Shown here: one piece after another, positions 9,309-18,029 of the stretch
How the letters are laid out: each line of letters begins with the position of its first letter
Numbering within the stretch: the stretch's first letter is position 1
IMG/VR virus record: IMGVR_UViG_3300037247_001890
Coordinates: 1 to 64,000 of that record
Direction: 5' to 3' (one strand)
Source of the DNA: a virus
DNA length: 64,000 nt
Notes under the pieces: model-generated
Told to the model about the DNA's origin: nothing
Seen by the model: only the letters and a program-made list of their open reading frames with translations
The model's database searches: none
Translations under genes and position numbers: made by a program

Positions 9309-10271
9309 TTATTTTTTTAGTAAGTTAATATCATTTTTAACCATCCGTTTAATAATTTCTGCAAATCTCACTTTTGGTTCCCAACCAAGTATTTTCTTAG
9401 CTTTGCTTGCATCTCCTCTTAGATGATCTACTTCAACAGGGCGTATGAATCTAGGATCCTCAATTATGTGATCTTGCCAACAATCTATACCGATGACCTC
9501 GAATGATTCTCTAACAAAATCCTCTACAGAATGTGATTCACCTGTCGCGAATATAAAATCCTCAGGGTTGTCCAACTGCAGCATTCCCCATATCCCCTCA
9601 ACAACATCCGGAGCATAAGACCAGTCACGACGAGGCTGTAAATTCCCAAGACGAATATTATCATCTAAATCCAAATGGATTTTTGCTACACCATTGGTTA
9701 TTTTTCTAGTTACAAATTGAATACCTCTACGTTCTGATTCATGATTAAATGAAATAGCACAACATGCAAACAGATCATATGATTCTCTATAATTCTGCAT
9801 AGTATGGTGTGCAAATATTTTTGCAACTGCGTATGGATTACGCGGATGAAACTGAGAATTCTCATTTGCAATATCGGTTTCCAGTTTACCAAACATTTCA
9901 CTTGAAGAAGCCTGAACTAGTTTTATTTTTGAATCAAACGTTCTAATTGCTTCTAATAGTCTTAGTACACCTAAGCCAGTTATATTTGCGGTATGCTCCG
10001 GCAATGTCCAGCTATCACCTACGAAGCTCTGAGCGGCAAAACTATAAACTTCATCAGGCTGAGAAATTTCTAGAGCCCTTTGAAGAGAATTAATGTCAGA
10101 TAAATCTCCTTTAATGAGTTCGATTTTGTCTACGATATGCTCTATATTCTTTCGATTGAGTTCGCTCCGGTGCCTCTCAAGCCCATACACTTCATAATTT
10201 TTTGACAAGAGTAAATCTGCCATATAAGACCCGTCTTGACCTAATATTCCTGTAATTAAAGCTCTTTTCAT
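9309..10271 (-). CDS. gmd: GDP-mannose 4,6-dehydratase
   Basis: 320 aa, usual family length. TGILGQDGSY (7-16) binds NADP; SSSEMFG (122-128) and NPYAVAK with Tyr147/Lys151 form the SDR catalytic site; RRDWSYAPD is also typical. Converts GDP-D-mannose to GDP-4-keto-6-deoxymannose, precursor of fucose, rhamnose and perosamine sugars. Feeds the cluster's transferases. Confidence 0.9.
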   Translation of the reverse strand: MKRALITGILGQDGSYMADLLLSKNYEVYGLERHRSELNRKNIEHIVDKIELIKGDLSDINSLQRALEISQPDEVYSFAAQSFVGDSWTLPEHTANITGLGVLRLLEAIRTFDSKIKLVQASSSEMFGKLETDIANENSQFHPRNPYAVAKIFAHHTMQNYRESYDLFACCAISFNHESERRGIQFVTRKITNGVAKIHLDLDDNIRLGNLQPRRDWSYAPDVVEGIWGMLQLDNPEDFIFATGESHSVEDFVRESFEVIGIDCWQDHIIEDPRFIRPVEVDHLRGDASKAKKILGWEPKVRFAEIIKRMVKNDINLLKK

Positions 10272-10296
10272 ATTTTTTTATTGGTTATAATTTGTT

Positions 10297-10932
10297 TTAC
10301 CATAATCCACCATTTATATCTATTGATGCACCCGTTACATAATCTGCTTCAATAAGAAATTTAATAGCTGTGGCTATATTCTCAATAGCTCCAAAAGTAT
10401 TCAAAGGTATTGAGATCTTAATTTTTTCTAACATATCATTATCAATTGTATCTTTCATTCCTGCATCCATGTATCCTAGTCTCAACGTATTAATTCTTAT
10501 ATTTTTTCTTGCATTCTCCATAGCCGCTACACGTACGAGAGTTTCTGTAAAAGCTTTCGTAGCGGAGTATATCCCTGTTCCCATAACTACATTCTTCGAT
10601 AACACTGATGACAGAAATATGATGTTGCCACGGTTATTGTTCCTCATTATGGGAATTGCTGCCTTCAGCAGATTTGCTGATCCTACAGCATTAATATGTA
10701 CTTGTTTTATCATCTCACCATAAGATATTTTATGTAAAAATCCATTTAAATTAATGCCTGCTGTATTAATAATTACATCTGGAATGCTCTCTGCTAAATA
10801 CGAAGACATCTGATGAGGACTATTTAAATTAAACACTTTAGATCCTACTGATTCCACTTCGTGTTCTTCGGACAACATTGGTACCAATTTGGTGCCAATA
10901 CCGCCTGTACCACCTACTACTAATATTTTCAT
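10297..10932 (-). CDS. Short-chain dehydrogenase/reductase
   Basis: 211 aa. Cofactor loop GGTGGIG (7-13), NTAGI (57-61), Ser109 and YSATK (Tyr122, Lys126) give the full SDR catalytic set. Probably reduces or epimerises the keto sugar made by Gmd. Its ATG overlaps the end of the PIG-L gene. Confidence 0.85.
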   Translation of the reverse strand: MKILVVGGTGGIGTKLVPMLSEEHEVESVGSKVFNLNSPHQMSSYLAESIPDVIINTAGINLNGFLHKISYGEMIKQVHINAVGSANLLKAAIPIMRNNNRGNIIFLSSVLSKNVVMGTGIYSATKAFTETLVRVAAMENARKNIRINTLRLGYMDAGMKDTIDNDMLEKIKISIPLNTFGAIENIATAIKFLIEADYVTGASIDINGGLW

Positions 10933-11543
10933 ATAGAATGCTCCAAAATTTTAAATTGCTCAACTGGACGAAAATTTCTTTTGAAACTTGGAAGATGTAT
11001 GTGAGAAGCGTTCAAATATTCTTCACTTGTATACTTCTTATTCTGCGATACTATAGCCTTCATACGCAAGGTTTTGTCTTTTTCAGTTTCTTTAATATCT
11101 ACAAACAAATTTGGATACCATGAACTCATGGTGCTTGGAGAACGATATTCTATAACGGATATCTTTCTGGCTCTTGCTAAAGCAAATCCTACCTTGTTTA
11201 TAATTAAGTGTTCTTGATGGGAATCAACAGATGTCGGAATAAAGACACCCTGGAAATCATCATCAAAAGTCTTTTCAATCACTGTAATCCACTCCCTAAT
11301 AGGTTGATCAGCAATATAAATCCCCAAGAGTCTTAAATCGACGTTACCAACACCTTTCCAGAAATTCTCACATTCCTTAAAACGGTTATGACTTGATGTA
11401 GGATTGCCTTTTGATCCTATGCTACACACTATGCTTGTAAATTGAGTACCTGAACAGCGTAGCATCGTTCCCGCCATAGATATTTCAATATCATCAGGAT
11501 GTGGTGACAAACATAATACTTTATTCATTTCTAAAAGCTTCAT
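10929..11543 (-). CDS. PIG-L family deacetylase
   Basis: 204 aa. Zinc motif HPDD at 15-18 and SHQEH at 108-112 match LmbE/PIG-L de-N-acetylases, which remove acetyl groups from N-acetylated sugars. An internal Met at residue 6 is an alternative start. With the adjacent acyltransferase it could swap the acyl group on an amino sugar. Confidence 0.85.
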   Translation of the reverse strand: MKLLEMNKVLCLSPHPDDIEISMAGTMLRCSGTQFTSIVCSIGSKGNPTSSHNRFKECENFWKGVGNVDLRLLGIYIADQPIREWITVIEKTFDDDFQGVFIPTSVDSHQEHLIINKVGFALARARKISVIEYRSPSTMSSWYPNLFVDIKETEKDKTLRMKAIVSQNKKYTSEEYLNASHIHLPSFKRNFRPVEQFKILEHSI

Positions 11544-11545
11544 AA

Positions 11546-12370
11546 TTAAAATCCCATGTCTGTATAAACACGAATTCCGTATCGTCGTAAATGGTCTCTA
11601 AATCTAATAGTGACCTCATCCTCTTCTCCAGAAAACTCACAAGTTAACAAATTAACTGTAAAATGATTGATTTCAACTACTGGAAATATGTAATCGAAGA
11701 AAGCCGGATAACTATTCTCTTCTGTAGCACGTTGTAAATATGTTTGTATAATATCTTCTGCTAAAACATGCTGTTCATCCTTGGTTGGTGGCACAATATT
11801 TCTTATGAATCGGGCTGGATTTCCTGCATATATCTTATTTGATTCCATTTTACAGCCCTTTGATACCACAGAGGCAGCTCCAATTACCACATTATCTGGT
11901 ATAGTTACTCCAGGAAGAAGCATAGCTCCTTGTCCAACAATAACATTATTTCCTAAAGAAACTGGTTTATATACTGTCGGATATCCCTCTAAACAAGAGC
12001 CCCAAAAACCATGTGTTATTATTTTTACATCAGGAGATAGGCCTACATCATCTCCCATATTCACAGGTCGTGCTGGATTTATATAATTATTATGCACAAC
12101 ACAGCGATCTCCGATTGTTACATTAGCATCTGTGAATTGACTTCCGCCCCCTCCAATCTTTAGGCCAGGAATACTGTGGAAAAAATGATCTCCTATTGTT
12201 AAATTCTCGACTGTTATCTCTACTCCATCTCCAAACCGGGCATTTTTACCAATTCTGCAATTCTTTCTTGCAATAATATGAACATCTTTCCCAACGGAAA
12301 AATTTTCTCCCAGTTCAATGTGCTCAGTCTCTATATAAGAGTTGTAAAGAATATTATAATATTGTCTCAT
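11546..12370 (-). CDS. Left-handed beta-helix (hexapeptide) acyltransferase
   Basis: 274 aa. Repeats such as IGKNARFGDGVEI, IGDRCVVHNN, LGNNVIVGQGAMLLPGVTIPDNVVIGAASVVSKGC, with GNPARFIR after the helix, are diagnostic. Likely O- or N-acetylates a sugar. The C-terminal roughly 80 residues form an extra domain. Start overlaps the preceding glycosyltransferase. Confidence 0.85.
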   Translation of the reverse strand: MRQYYNILYNSYIETEHIELGENFSVGKDVHIIARKNCRIGKNARFGDGVEITVENLTIGDHFFHSIPGLKIGGGGSQFTDANVTIGDRCVVHNNYINPARPVNMGDDVGLSPDVKIITHGFWGSCLEGYPTVYKPVSLGNNVIVGQGAMLLPGVTIPDNVVIGAASVVSKGCKMESNKIYAGNPARFIRNIVPPTKDEQHVLAEDIIQTYLQRATEENSYPAFFDYIFPVVEINHFTVNLLTCEFSGEEDEVTIRFRDHLRRYGIRVYTDMGF

Positions 12371-13083
12371 CCTTTTCTCCTATAGTATTCTTTTATCACG
12401 TCTGCCAACCAATATTTGAGACTAGATGGTGCAGTTGCGTTTTTGTGATAATGAGCAATCTCATCATCTATAATTATAGACAATTTAGTTGGATCTGCTG
12501 AAGGCTCCAGAACAAGATGAAAAGGCAAGTGTAGTCCCGTATATGGGCGTGTTCTCATATTCCCATTAACAGCAATAGGTACTCCTGGTTTATAAACCGC
12601 AAACGATGTAGCCACTGAATACTCCATATATTCACCTTCTGGCCCAACTTTGCCCCAAGTAACCATAAGTCCTTGTTCAGGATTATCTTTTGGGCATAAA
12701 CGCTCCACATGTGCATATGCATAATTTTCTTTAGGAACTCTAGATAGATCATAACTAAGTCCGCATTTAGGAAGTGTCGGCCATCGAACAAATCCTTCTA
12801 ATAAGGCTTCCGGCCAGTCATCCGGTACCATTGATAGATCATAATCTGAATCACTAAAAACAAAAGGTTCCTTTTCGTTTAGGCAGTGTTTCGCATAATT
12901 CACCCACGGTCCCTTATTTTCTAGTCGTCTGACTTCAAAAGGACAACTCGCATACCAATCTAAAAGCGGTTCCCATGTAGAAGCATTGTCCAAAAAGATG
13001 ACCTCATGCCCTTGATTAGACAAAACCTCCGCCATGGCGCTTGGCCAGGTTACATAGTCTCTATTATTTATAAATATTTTCAT
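12367..13083 (-). CDS. GT-A type glycosyltransferase-like protein
   Basis: 238 aa. A Rossmann-like start (MKIFINNRDYVTWPSAM), DNAST, and the acidic metal motif FSDSDYDL (DxD-like, near residue 76) point to a GT-A transferase; IIDDEIAHYHKNA resembles the late metal-binding His region. Substrate unknown. Confidence 0.65.
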   Translation of the reverse strand: MKIFINNRDYVTWPSAMAEVLSNQGHEVIFLDNASTWEPLLDWYASCPFEVRRLENKGPWVNYAKHCLNEKEPFVFSDSDYDLSMVPDDWPEALLEGFVRWPTLPKCGLSYDLSRVPKENYAYAHVERLCPKDNPEQGLMVTWGKVGPEGEYMEYSVATSFAVYKPGVPIAVNGNMRTRPYTGLHLPFHLVLEPSADPTKLSIIIDDEIAHYHKNATAPSSLKYWLADVIKEYYRRKG

Positions 13084-13090
13084 AGTCTCC

Positions 13091-13762
13091 TTAAGGCCAC
13101 ACTATACAGCCTTGTATTGAATTTTTGTGCCACCTATGCACGTTGGTTACCTTATCAGTTGCCTTATACATTGGCCAATATTTATTTATTTTGTTCCACA
13201 TCACTGCGTCAGCTGCTCCCCTGTGTGCAATGTCAGTTTCCCAATAGCCTACTTTATCAATCACTTCACGCCTGTGTGCCACTTGATTTTGATCCAGTTG
13301 ACACGCTGCTTGCAGGACTACATCCCCAGGTTTCCTTATAAACTCTACCCACTCCACTCCGTTATCATCATTATACTTAGTCTGTCTTTGTGGCGCATAT
13401 GCTGCCATCCAGTCAAGATGTTCTTCGAAGGCTCTCATAATTTCCGATATGTGTCCCTGCAAATAATAATCATCATCTACTAAATAGAATATAACATCCC
13501 CGGTGGACAACTTGATACACTCGTTTATATTCTCCGCGTACTCTGTGCATTTAAGCCTGTCCTCATCTTTGCGATCGGATTGATAATAAATAATACCATG
13601 CTCTTTCTCATATTTTTCACACAAATCTCTAGTTTCTTTATCAGAGCCATCATCACCTACCAGTATTTCTTTATCTTCGTAATCTTGCATTAATGCGGAT
13701 TCAATAGACTGCTCTAGCAATTTAGGCCTGTTGTAACTAGTTATAATCACGCTTGCTTTCAT
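13091..13762 (-). CDS. GT2 family glycosyltransferase
   Basis: 223 aa. ASVIITSYNRPKLLEQSIES, ILVGDDGSDKETRD and YLVDDDYYLQGH (DxD) are the GT2 fingerprint. First gene of the minus-strand carbohydrate operon, transcribed away from the 13,819 gene. Confidence 0.85.
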   Translation of the reverse strand: MKASVIITSYNRPKLLEQSIESALMQDYEDKEILVGDDGSDKETRDLCEKYEKEHGIIYYQSDRKDEDRLKCTEYAENINECIKLSTGDVIFYLVDDDYYLQGHISEIMRAFEEHLDWMAAYAPQRQTKYNDDNGVEWVEFIRKPGDVVLQAACQLDQNQVAHRREVIDKVGYWETDIAHRGAADAVMWNKINKYWPMYKATDKVTNVHRWHKNSIQGCIVWP

Positions 13763-13818
13763 GCATTAAATTTACGACAATTTTTGGAATAATACAAGTA
13801 TAACTTAGGAGATTTATT
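13763..13818. promoter_or_regulatory. Divergent promoter region
   Basis: A 56-base gap separates the minus-strand cluster from the plus-strand early-type genes. TTTTTGGAATAATACAAG at 13781-13798 resembles the GGCATAAGATA motif found before several other + strand genes, then TTAGGAG precedes the ATG at 13819. Confidence 0.5.
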
Positions 13819-14052
13819 ATGAAAATAAACATCTTAAAAATGCAATTTGTTGATAGGAGAACATGCTTTATGGATTCCTTAGTAGACCAAATATTTGATG
13901 GCAAACGTACACATGTTATAATAAACTATAGAGGAATAATGCCCGCAGATTTGACGTATCTTACCAGCAGAATACGAGACAAAAAACTTAAGCACAAGCA
14001 TCGTCCAATCCCAGTCATAATAAGGAATAAGAAGAATGTTAATCAACTTTAG
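13819..14052 (+). CDS. Hypothetical basic protein
   Basis: 77 aa, start fixed by TTAGGAG. Basic C-terminus (KKLKHKHRPIPVIIRNKK). First gene right of the divergent promoter; function unknown. Confidence 0.6.
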   Translation: MKINILKMQFVDRRTCFMDSLVDQIFDGKRTHVIINYRGIMPADLTYLTSRIRDKKLKHKHRPIPVIIRNKKNVNQL

Positions 14053-14061
14053 GAGGTCATC

Positions 14062-14370
14062 ATGAATAATATATTATTTTTACTCAAGTATTATTTCAAA
14101 CGGATGCTGCGTAGTATCATAAAAACAGATTTGTATCATAATACTGAAACGGTATGCCGTACACTTCGCTTTTGTTGGCAAAGATTTATTGTCATATGGA
14201 TTTTAACAATTTTTAAGTATCCAAAATTCAAAGCACGTATGATTAGGAGACGCTGGGAAAGTTTGAATAACTACCAGGTGAAATTAGAAATCAAAGATAT
14301 GGAAAATCTTCGAAAATTATTGGCCTTGCATCCTGAACCAATGCCGGGAATGAATTTTTCGAGAAATTAA
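14062..14370 (+). CDS. Hypothetical basic, membrane-associated protein
   Basis: 102 aa after a strong AGGAGGT. Very Arg/Lys-rich with hydrophobic stretches (NNILFLLKYYF, RFIVIWILTIF), so probably inner-membrane bound. Followed by a terminator at 14445. Function unknown. Confidence 0.6.
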   Translation: MNNILFLLKYYFKRMLRSIIKTDLYHNTETVCRTLRFCWQRFIVIWILTIFKYPKFKARMIRRRWESLNNYQVKLEIKDMENLRKLLALHPEPMPGMNFSRN

Positions 14371-14444
14371 ATAACCCCCTTAAACCTTCCTTAAACCCCT
14401 CGCAATTGCGCCTACCTTGAGTGAGTGTGTAGAAGTGAATAATG

Positions 14445-14473
14445 TACCCCGGGTTTACTCGGGGTATTTTTTA
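14445..14473 (+). terminator. Rho-independent terminator
   Basis: TACCCCG/CGGGGTA stem followed by six T, between the 14,370 stop and the 14,489 start. The region 14371-14444 holds nothing else recognisable. Confidence 0.8.
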
Positions 14474-14488
14474 TGAAAGGATTTAACT

Positions 14489-14683
14489 ATGAACAAAATT
14501 TTAGGTTGGTTAACATGCCATATCTTGCAAAGTCACGACTTGACATGCAAAGCCAATGAAGGAATTAAGCCTGATCCACCATTAGGAGAAGGCATGGATT
14601 TAATTATGGCAGATTTTCATGAATATACTAAAATGTATTGTAAACGATGGAGATGCACATATGTCTATCATGACAGAATATGA
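14489..14683 (+). CDS. 64-aa hypothetical protein with Cys/His pairs
   Basis: GAAAGGA precedes the ATG. CHILQSHDLTC suggests a small metal site near the N-terminus. First gene after the 14,445 terminator and head of a long plus-strand run. Confidence 0.55.
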   Translation: MNKILGWLTCHILQSHDLTCKANEGIKPDPPLGEGMDLIMADFHEYTKMYCKRWRCTYVYHDRI

Positions 14684-14885
14684 TAAGTTTAAACAATTCT
14701 TTAATAAATATGGCGTAGAATATGAGGCGGGAGAATGGTTTAAGTCTGACGATAAACAGTTGTCCAAAGAAAAACAGTTCATAGAAGTTCTCGGAATGAC
14801 ATTTGAATTCAGAGATGGAGTATTTTCACACCTTTATGAACCAGAATTTGACACAAAGATAGAAAGGTTACCTGATGGAAAATGA
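14661..14885 (+). CDS. Hypothetical protein
   Basis: 74 aa from the ATG at 14661, chosen for GGAGA upstream; an earlier in-frame ATG at 14619 lies deep in the previous gene. Overlaps both neighbours. Acidic, with EFRDGVFSHLYEPEF near the C-terminus. Confidence 0.55.
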   Translation: MSIMTEYDKFKQFFNKYGVEYEAGEWFKSDDKQLSKEKQFIEVLGMTFEFRDGVFSHLYEPEFDTKIERLPDGK

Positions 14886-15168
14886 TTTTGAAAAACTTTT
14901 AGAAATAGCTAAAAAAGCCGCTAATGAAGCGCGCAAAGAAGAAGGTTCCGAAGATGTTCTCCAAACTGCACGTCATGCCAGTCATATTCTAGATCTTTTA
15001 GAAAAAGAAGAGGAATTAGACATCATACTCGATTTTGATGAGTCTACACATGAACAGTTTGTGATATCCCGTGAAGCACAATATGCATGTGTGTCCGGTG
15101 GTGCTTTGAATCACCATTATTTATTCACCGAGGATTTTAAAGAATTTCAGGCTATTATAACGTCATGA
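14875..15168 (+). CDS. Hypothetical acidic helical protein
   Basis: 97 aa; first half strongly helical (FEKLLEIAKKAANEARKEE). Its stop shares ATGA with the first gene of the tandem short-gene array. Function unknown. Confidence 0.6.
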   Translation: MENDFEKLLEIAKKAANEARKEEGSEDVLQTARHASHILDLLEKEEELDIILDFDESTHEQFVISREAQYACVSGGALNHHYLFTEDFKEFQAIITS

Positions 15169-15320
15169 AAGTACACTTTATTGATTTATGGATATTAGAC
15201 ACACCAGAAAGTTTCATGAATTTAAACGCTGTAATACGTAGAAAAGAAGCCCTACTACTCACTGATTCTCTTCTATACACACTAATTTTAGTAAAAGATC
15301 CAAAGGTGGTCGCAGAATGA
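15165..15320 (+). CDS. Array gene 1 (51 aa)
   Basis: Opens MKVHFIDLWILD. ATG overlaps the previous stop and its own TGA overlaps gene 2. The family start is recognisable but lacks the QPYLLY part. No SD at the usual place, so translation is probably coupled. Confidence 0.6.
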   Translation: MKVHFIDLWILDTPESFMNLNAVIRRKEALLLTDSLLYTLILVKDPKVVAE

Positions 15321-15505
15321 AAGTAGATTTCATAACACAACCTTTTTTGGTGCATGTAGGTGATATTGACCTATTTAAAGGTAAAGCATTACTAGAACCT
15401 TTTACAACGCTGCATCGTGGACAATCAATTTTGACCAATATAATAGCAATTAACAAAATCACAGCTCTTTGTAAGGAAGGCGGTGCATATGTGGTGGAAT
15501 TATGA
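15317..15505 (+). CDS. Array gene 2 (62 aa)
   Basis: Opens MKVDFITQPFLVHVGDID, a full version of the family N-terminus; ends YVVEL. ATGA overlaps on both sides. Confidence 0.65.
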   Translation: MKVDFITQPFLVHVGDIDLFKGKALLEPFTTLHRGQSILTNIIAINKITALCKEGGAYVVEL

Positions 15506-15723
15506 AAGTTAAATTTATACATTATTATTTCTTATTAAATATCAATGATGTGCCTGCAATATTGGAAAAACTAACTCCTCCACCAATACCATTCACAATA
15601 TATAAATATGGGAAAAACTATATGGTATTGCATGCTATAAAAAAACGTCTTACGATAATATATCTAGACAATATTTTACATGTACCTCTCGTAGGTACAA
15701 AGTCAGGACAGGTGATAGTATAA
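15502..15723 (+). CDS. Array gene 3 (73 aa)
   Basis: Opens MKVKFIHYYFLLNINDV. Longest array member, with a Pro-rich stretch (KLTPPPIPFTIY). Shares a TAATG junction with gene 4. Confidence 0.65.
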   Translation: MKVKFIHYYFLLNINDVPAILEKLTPPPIPFTIYKYGKNYMVLHAIKKRLTIIYLDNILHVPLVGTKSGQVIV

Positions 15724-15905
15724 TGAAAGTAATATTCTTCGAACAACAGTATTTTTTGCTTGTTGCTAATGTTGTCCATGGTATTTCAAGTTTTCGATAT
15801 CTCAAAGTATTCTGTTCTAGGCCCGTACATGAAACGTCAATAGTAGCTGTGAGTAGAATTGTTGGTTATAATAACTGGTCTGATTCATACGAGGTTGGGA
15901 GATGA
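15723..15905 (+). CDS. Array gene 4 (60 aa)
   Basis: Opens MKVIFFEQQYFLLVANV, then a variable body with SIVAVSRIVGY, like the IIAVGRIT segment of gene 5. Ends in an ATGA overlap. Confidence 0.65.
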   Translation: MKVIFFEQQYFLLVANVVHGISSFRYLKVFCSRPVHETSIVAVSRIVGYNNWSDSYEVGR

Positions 15906-16114
15906 AGGTATATATCTTTAAACAACCATTCTTGATTTATGCAGGTGATCTGGTGCCATCTATATACAATGATAAAAAGCAAAGGAAGAATTTCAAGGAG
16001 TTGAATGGCAAAGACTGGGGTGCTTCTATAATAGCTGTGGGTAGAATTACACGCGCTGTGAATATAGTAGCACATATGGCACGACCACTAATGGAATATG
16101 GAGTAGAAAAATGA
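15902..16114 (+). CDS. Array gene 5 (70 aa)
   Basis: Opens MKVYIFKQPFLIYAGDL. Body contains ASIIAVGRITRA, related to gene 4, suggesting the two are recent relatives. ATGA overlaps at both ends. Confidence 0.65.
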   Translation: MKVYIFKQPFLIYAGDLVPSIYNDKKQRKNFKELNGKDWGASIIAVGRITRAVNIVAHMARPLMEYGVEK

Positions 16115-16287
16115 AAGTAAAATTGATTGATCTGCCTTATTTGTTAGATGCAAATAGTCTGTCTGAAAAATCTAAACAAAAGATGTATCCTGTTATATTA
16201 ATAAGTATGATGTCCCAAAAGCGTGCTCATGTGATGGTTAAAGGATACAGACTAGTAGCAAACAACAAATACGAGGTAACAACATGA
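16111..16287 (+). CDS. Array gene 6 (58 aa)
   Basis: Opens MKVKLIDLPYLLDANSL and ends NKYEVTT, the YEV tail seen in other members. ATGA overlaps. Confidence 0.6.
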   Translation: MKVKLIDLPYLLDANSLSEKSKQKMYPVILISMMSQKRAHVMVKGYRLVANNKYEVTT

Positions 16288-16442
16288 CAGTAAGATTCAC
16301 ATGCAATCAAATCATGGTACCATACATGCGAGTAAAAGTACAATATAGATATCTCTGCGATACATTATTTAATATTGGGGTTGGAAAAGGCCAAGAAATA
16401 TTTGTAATGATATCTCGTTACACACAAGCGGAGTACAATTAA
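16284..16442 (+). CDS. Array gene 7 (52 aa)
   Basis: Opens MTVRFTCNQIMVPYMRVKV. Similar along its length to gene 11 (MRVNFTNNQILIQYYKVKL), including the IFVMISRYTQAE / LVFVLIHQYTKKE tail: a clear paralogous pair. Confidence 0.6.
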   Translation: MTVRFTCNQIMVPYMRVKVQYRYLCDTLFNIGVGKGQEIFVMISRYTQAEYN

Positions 16443-16444
16443 TT

Positions 16445-16594
16445 ATGAAAAAAGTTCTTATAACAGCTTGTTGTATGTTTTGTCCAATAAATGAATTAAT
16501 CGAAAACCAAATGGCAGCATATAAACCATACCTTCTGTATGAATCTGATCACATAATTATAATAGCTGTAGAAAGGTTCACTCACAAACCATGA
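16445..16594 (+). CDS. Array gene 8 (49 aa)
   Basis: Opens MKKVLITACCMFCPINEL, a divergent member with three cysteines. Starts 2 bases after the previous stop and overlaps gene 9 by ATGA. Confidence 0.5.
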   Translation: MKKVLITACCMFCPINELIENQMAAYKPYLLYESDHIIIIAVERFTHKP

Positions 16595-16794
16595 AAGTAA
16601 GATTCTTTGATGCTCAATTCATGATTTACGACGGTGAAGTAGACATGATAATAGATACCGGGCAAACAAGTTCAACAAATTATCTGCGTATACCTATGAA
16701 GAAAAATGTACTTGACGCCAATAATTGGCTTGATATAGCATTTATACATTCGCTACGCCGTAATAACCGAGGTAATTATGAGGTGAAAACATGA
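16591..16794 (+). CDS. Array gene 9 (67 aa)
   Basis: Opens MKVRFFDAQFMIYDGEVD, a full family start, and ends YEVKT. ATGA overlaps at both ends. Confidence 0.65.
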   Translation: MKVRFFDAQFMIYDGEVDMIIDTGQTSSTNYLRIPMKKNVLDANNWLDIAFIHSLRRNNRGNYEVKT

Positions 16795-16958
16795 AAGTTC
16801 TATTTACTCCTGCACAGTACTTGTTATCTTTGGAGGATCTTCCTCCAGATTTCATTGATAAGAAGGTAACTGTTCTACGAAAAATAGGAAAACTTGCTAA
16901 AACAACTCAATACGGACTAGTTCTTATTAGTTTCCTGATGGAGTATCCATGCGAGTAA
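16791..16958 (+). CDS. Array gene 10 (55 aa)
   Basis: Opens MKVLFTPAQYLLSLEDL. Gene 11 starts 10 bases before its stop. Confidence 0.6.
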   Translation: MKVLFTPAQYLLSLEDLPPDFIDKKVTVLRKIGKLAKTTQYGLVLISFLMEYPCE

Positions 16959-17113
16959 ACTTTACAAATAATCAAATTTTAATACAATACTACAAAGTAA
17001 AACTTCATGAAAGGTGTAAAAATGTGGTATTCTTTAATGTAGGTGCTTTTGATGAAGATTTAGTATTTGTATTGATACATCAGTACACCAAGAAGGAGGC
17101 GAATGACCGATGA
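16949..17113 (+). CDS. Array gene 11 (54 aa)
   Basis: Paralog of gene 7 (see there). AAGGAGG inside its 3' end can serve as the ribosome binding site of gene 12. Confidence 0.6.
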   Translation: MRVNFTNNQILIQYYKVKLHERCKNVVFFNVGAFDEDLVFVLIHQYTKKEANDR

Positions 17114-17304
17114 AAACTAAATTTATTGATTTTCATTTCCTCTTGGATCCGGATGATGTGTCTAGGGTAGAACATGAATATTTGCATCGTTATACTTTTG
17201 ACGATGGTATGAGATGTCGTATATTTCATATTGAATATCCAAAAGAAGACCTCTTGGAATATATAATATATGCTCCCCGAGCAGAAAGGAACTGTGACAG
17301 TTAA
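17110..17304 (+). CDS. Array gene 12 (64 aa)
   Basis: Opens MKTKFIDFHFLLDPDDVS; acidic. Preceded by AAGGAGG. Overlaps gene 13 by 11 bases. Confidence 0.6.
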   Translation: MKTKFIDFHFLLDPDDVSRVEHEYLHRYTFDDGMRCRIFHIEYPKEDLLEYIIYAPRAERNCDS

Positions 17305-17497
17305 ATTCTTTAGTCAACCTTTTTTGACATCCGAAAATGACATAGACTATTATGGATGTGATAATGGTGAATTTCTCCATTTAGAAAATTATGAATGGGA
17401 TAACTCTTTAAAACTCATGAAAGTCCCCATAATGTATGTGTTTATTAGTGGTTTTGAAAAATTTGGTAGTATGATTGGAGGCTTGCATGAAAGTTAA
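17294..17497 (+). CDS. Array gene 13 (67 aa, GTG start)
   Basis: GTG at 17294 is chosen because the family motif (M)TVKFFSQPFLT starts exactly there and AAAGGA lies 3 bases upstream; the ATG at 17270 would add eight non-family residues. Confidence 0.6.
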   Translation: MTVKFFSQPFLTSENDIDYYGCDNGEFLHLENYEWDNSLKLMKVPIMYVFISGFEKFGSMIGGLHES

Positions 17498-17681
17498 ATT
17501 CTTTAATCAACCCTATCTGTTGTATGTATATGAAATTGAAAAAGTACACGGATCACGTGATGACTACCTGTTATTAATCTATGATACTCCGAAGACAATA
17601 GAAGAGATGGTAATGGTAGGCAAGATAAAAAAAGAAAATTATAACCTTATCACATATACGGAGGTATTCCTTGAAAGTTAA
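17487..17681 (+). CDS. Array gene 14 (64 aa)
   Basis: Opens MKVKFFNQPYLLYVYEIEKVHGS, close to the family consensus; ends TEVFLES, as does gene 18. GGAGG precedes the ATG at 17487, so the in-frame ATG at 17475 was rejected. Confidence 0.65.
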   Translation: MKVKFFNQPYLLYVYEIEKVHGSRDDYLLLIYDTPKTIEEMVMVGKIKKENYNLITYTEVFLES

Positions 17682-17847
17682 AATAATAACACAACCCTAT
17701 TTGTTGTTTGTAGGCAATATTAACAGCATATCAGGATCACTAGATGATTATCCTCTAGTGAAAGAAGCAACCGAGACACATAGATTTGATGACATAATGG
17801 TAGGAACAATATGGAATTTCAATGGTGAATGTAAGGTATACCCATGA
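17671..17847 (+). CDS. Array gene 15 (58 aa, TTG start)
   Basis: TTG at 17671 follows GGAGG by 6 bases and gives the family start (M)KVKIITQPYLLFVGNINSI. Same TTG arrangement as gene 19. Overlaps gene 16 by ATGA. Confidence 0.55.
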   Translation: MKVKIITQPYLLFVGNINSISGSLDDYPLVKEATETHRFDDIMVGTIWNFNGECKVYP

Positions 17848-18029
17848 AAGTTAATTTCCTTAAGCAATCTTTTTTGATGGGTGCATACTCAATAAATAGT
17901 CCATTGCAACAAATAACTTCTGGGAAGGTAAAAATGATCAATGATGGTGGACCCACACTGATACTAGTAGAAAAATTTAAAAAAAAACCAAGCGACAATC
18001 CATCACTAACTGAATATGAGGTAATATGA
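17844..18029 (+). CDS. Array gene 16 (61 aa)
   Basis: Opens MKVNFLKQSFLMGAYSI. Full-length paralog of gene 19: both have SGKVKM, a GPT segment, and end NEYEVI or TEYEVI. Confidence 0.65.
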   Translation: MKVNFLKQSFLMGAYSINSPLQQITSGKVKMINDGGPTLILVEKFKKKPSDNPSLTEYEVI

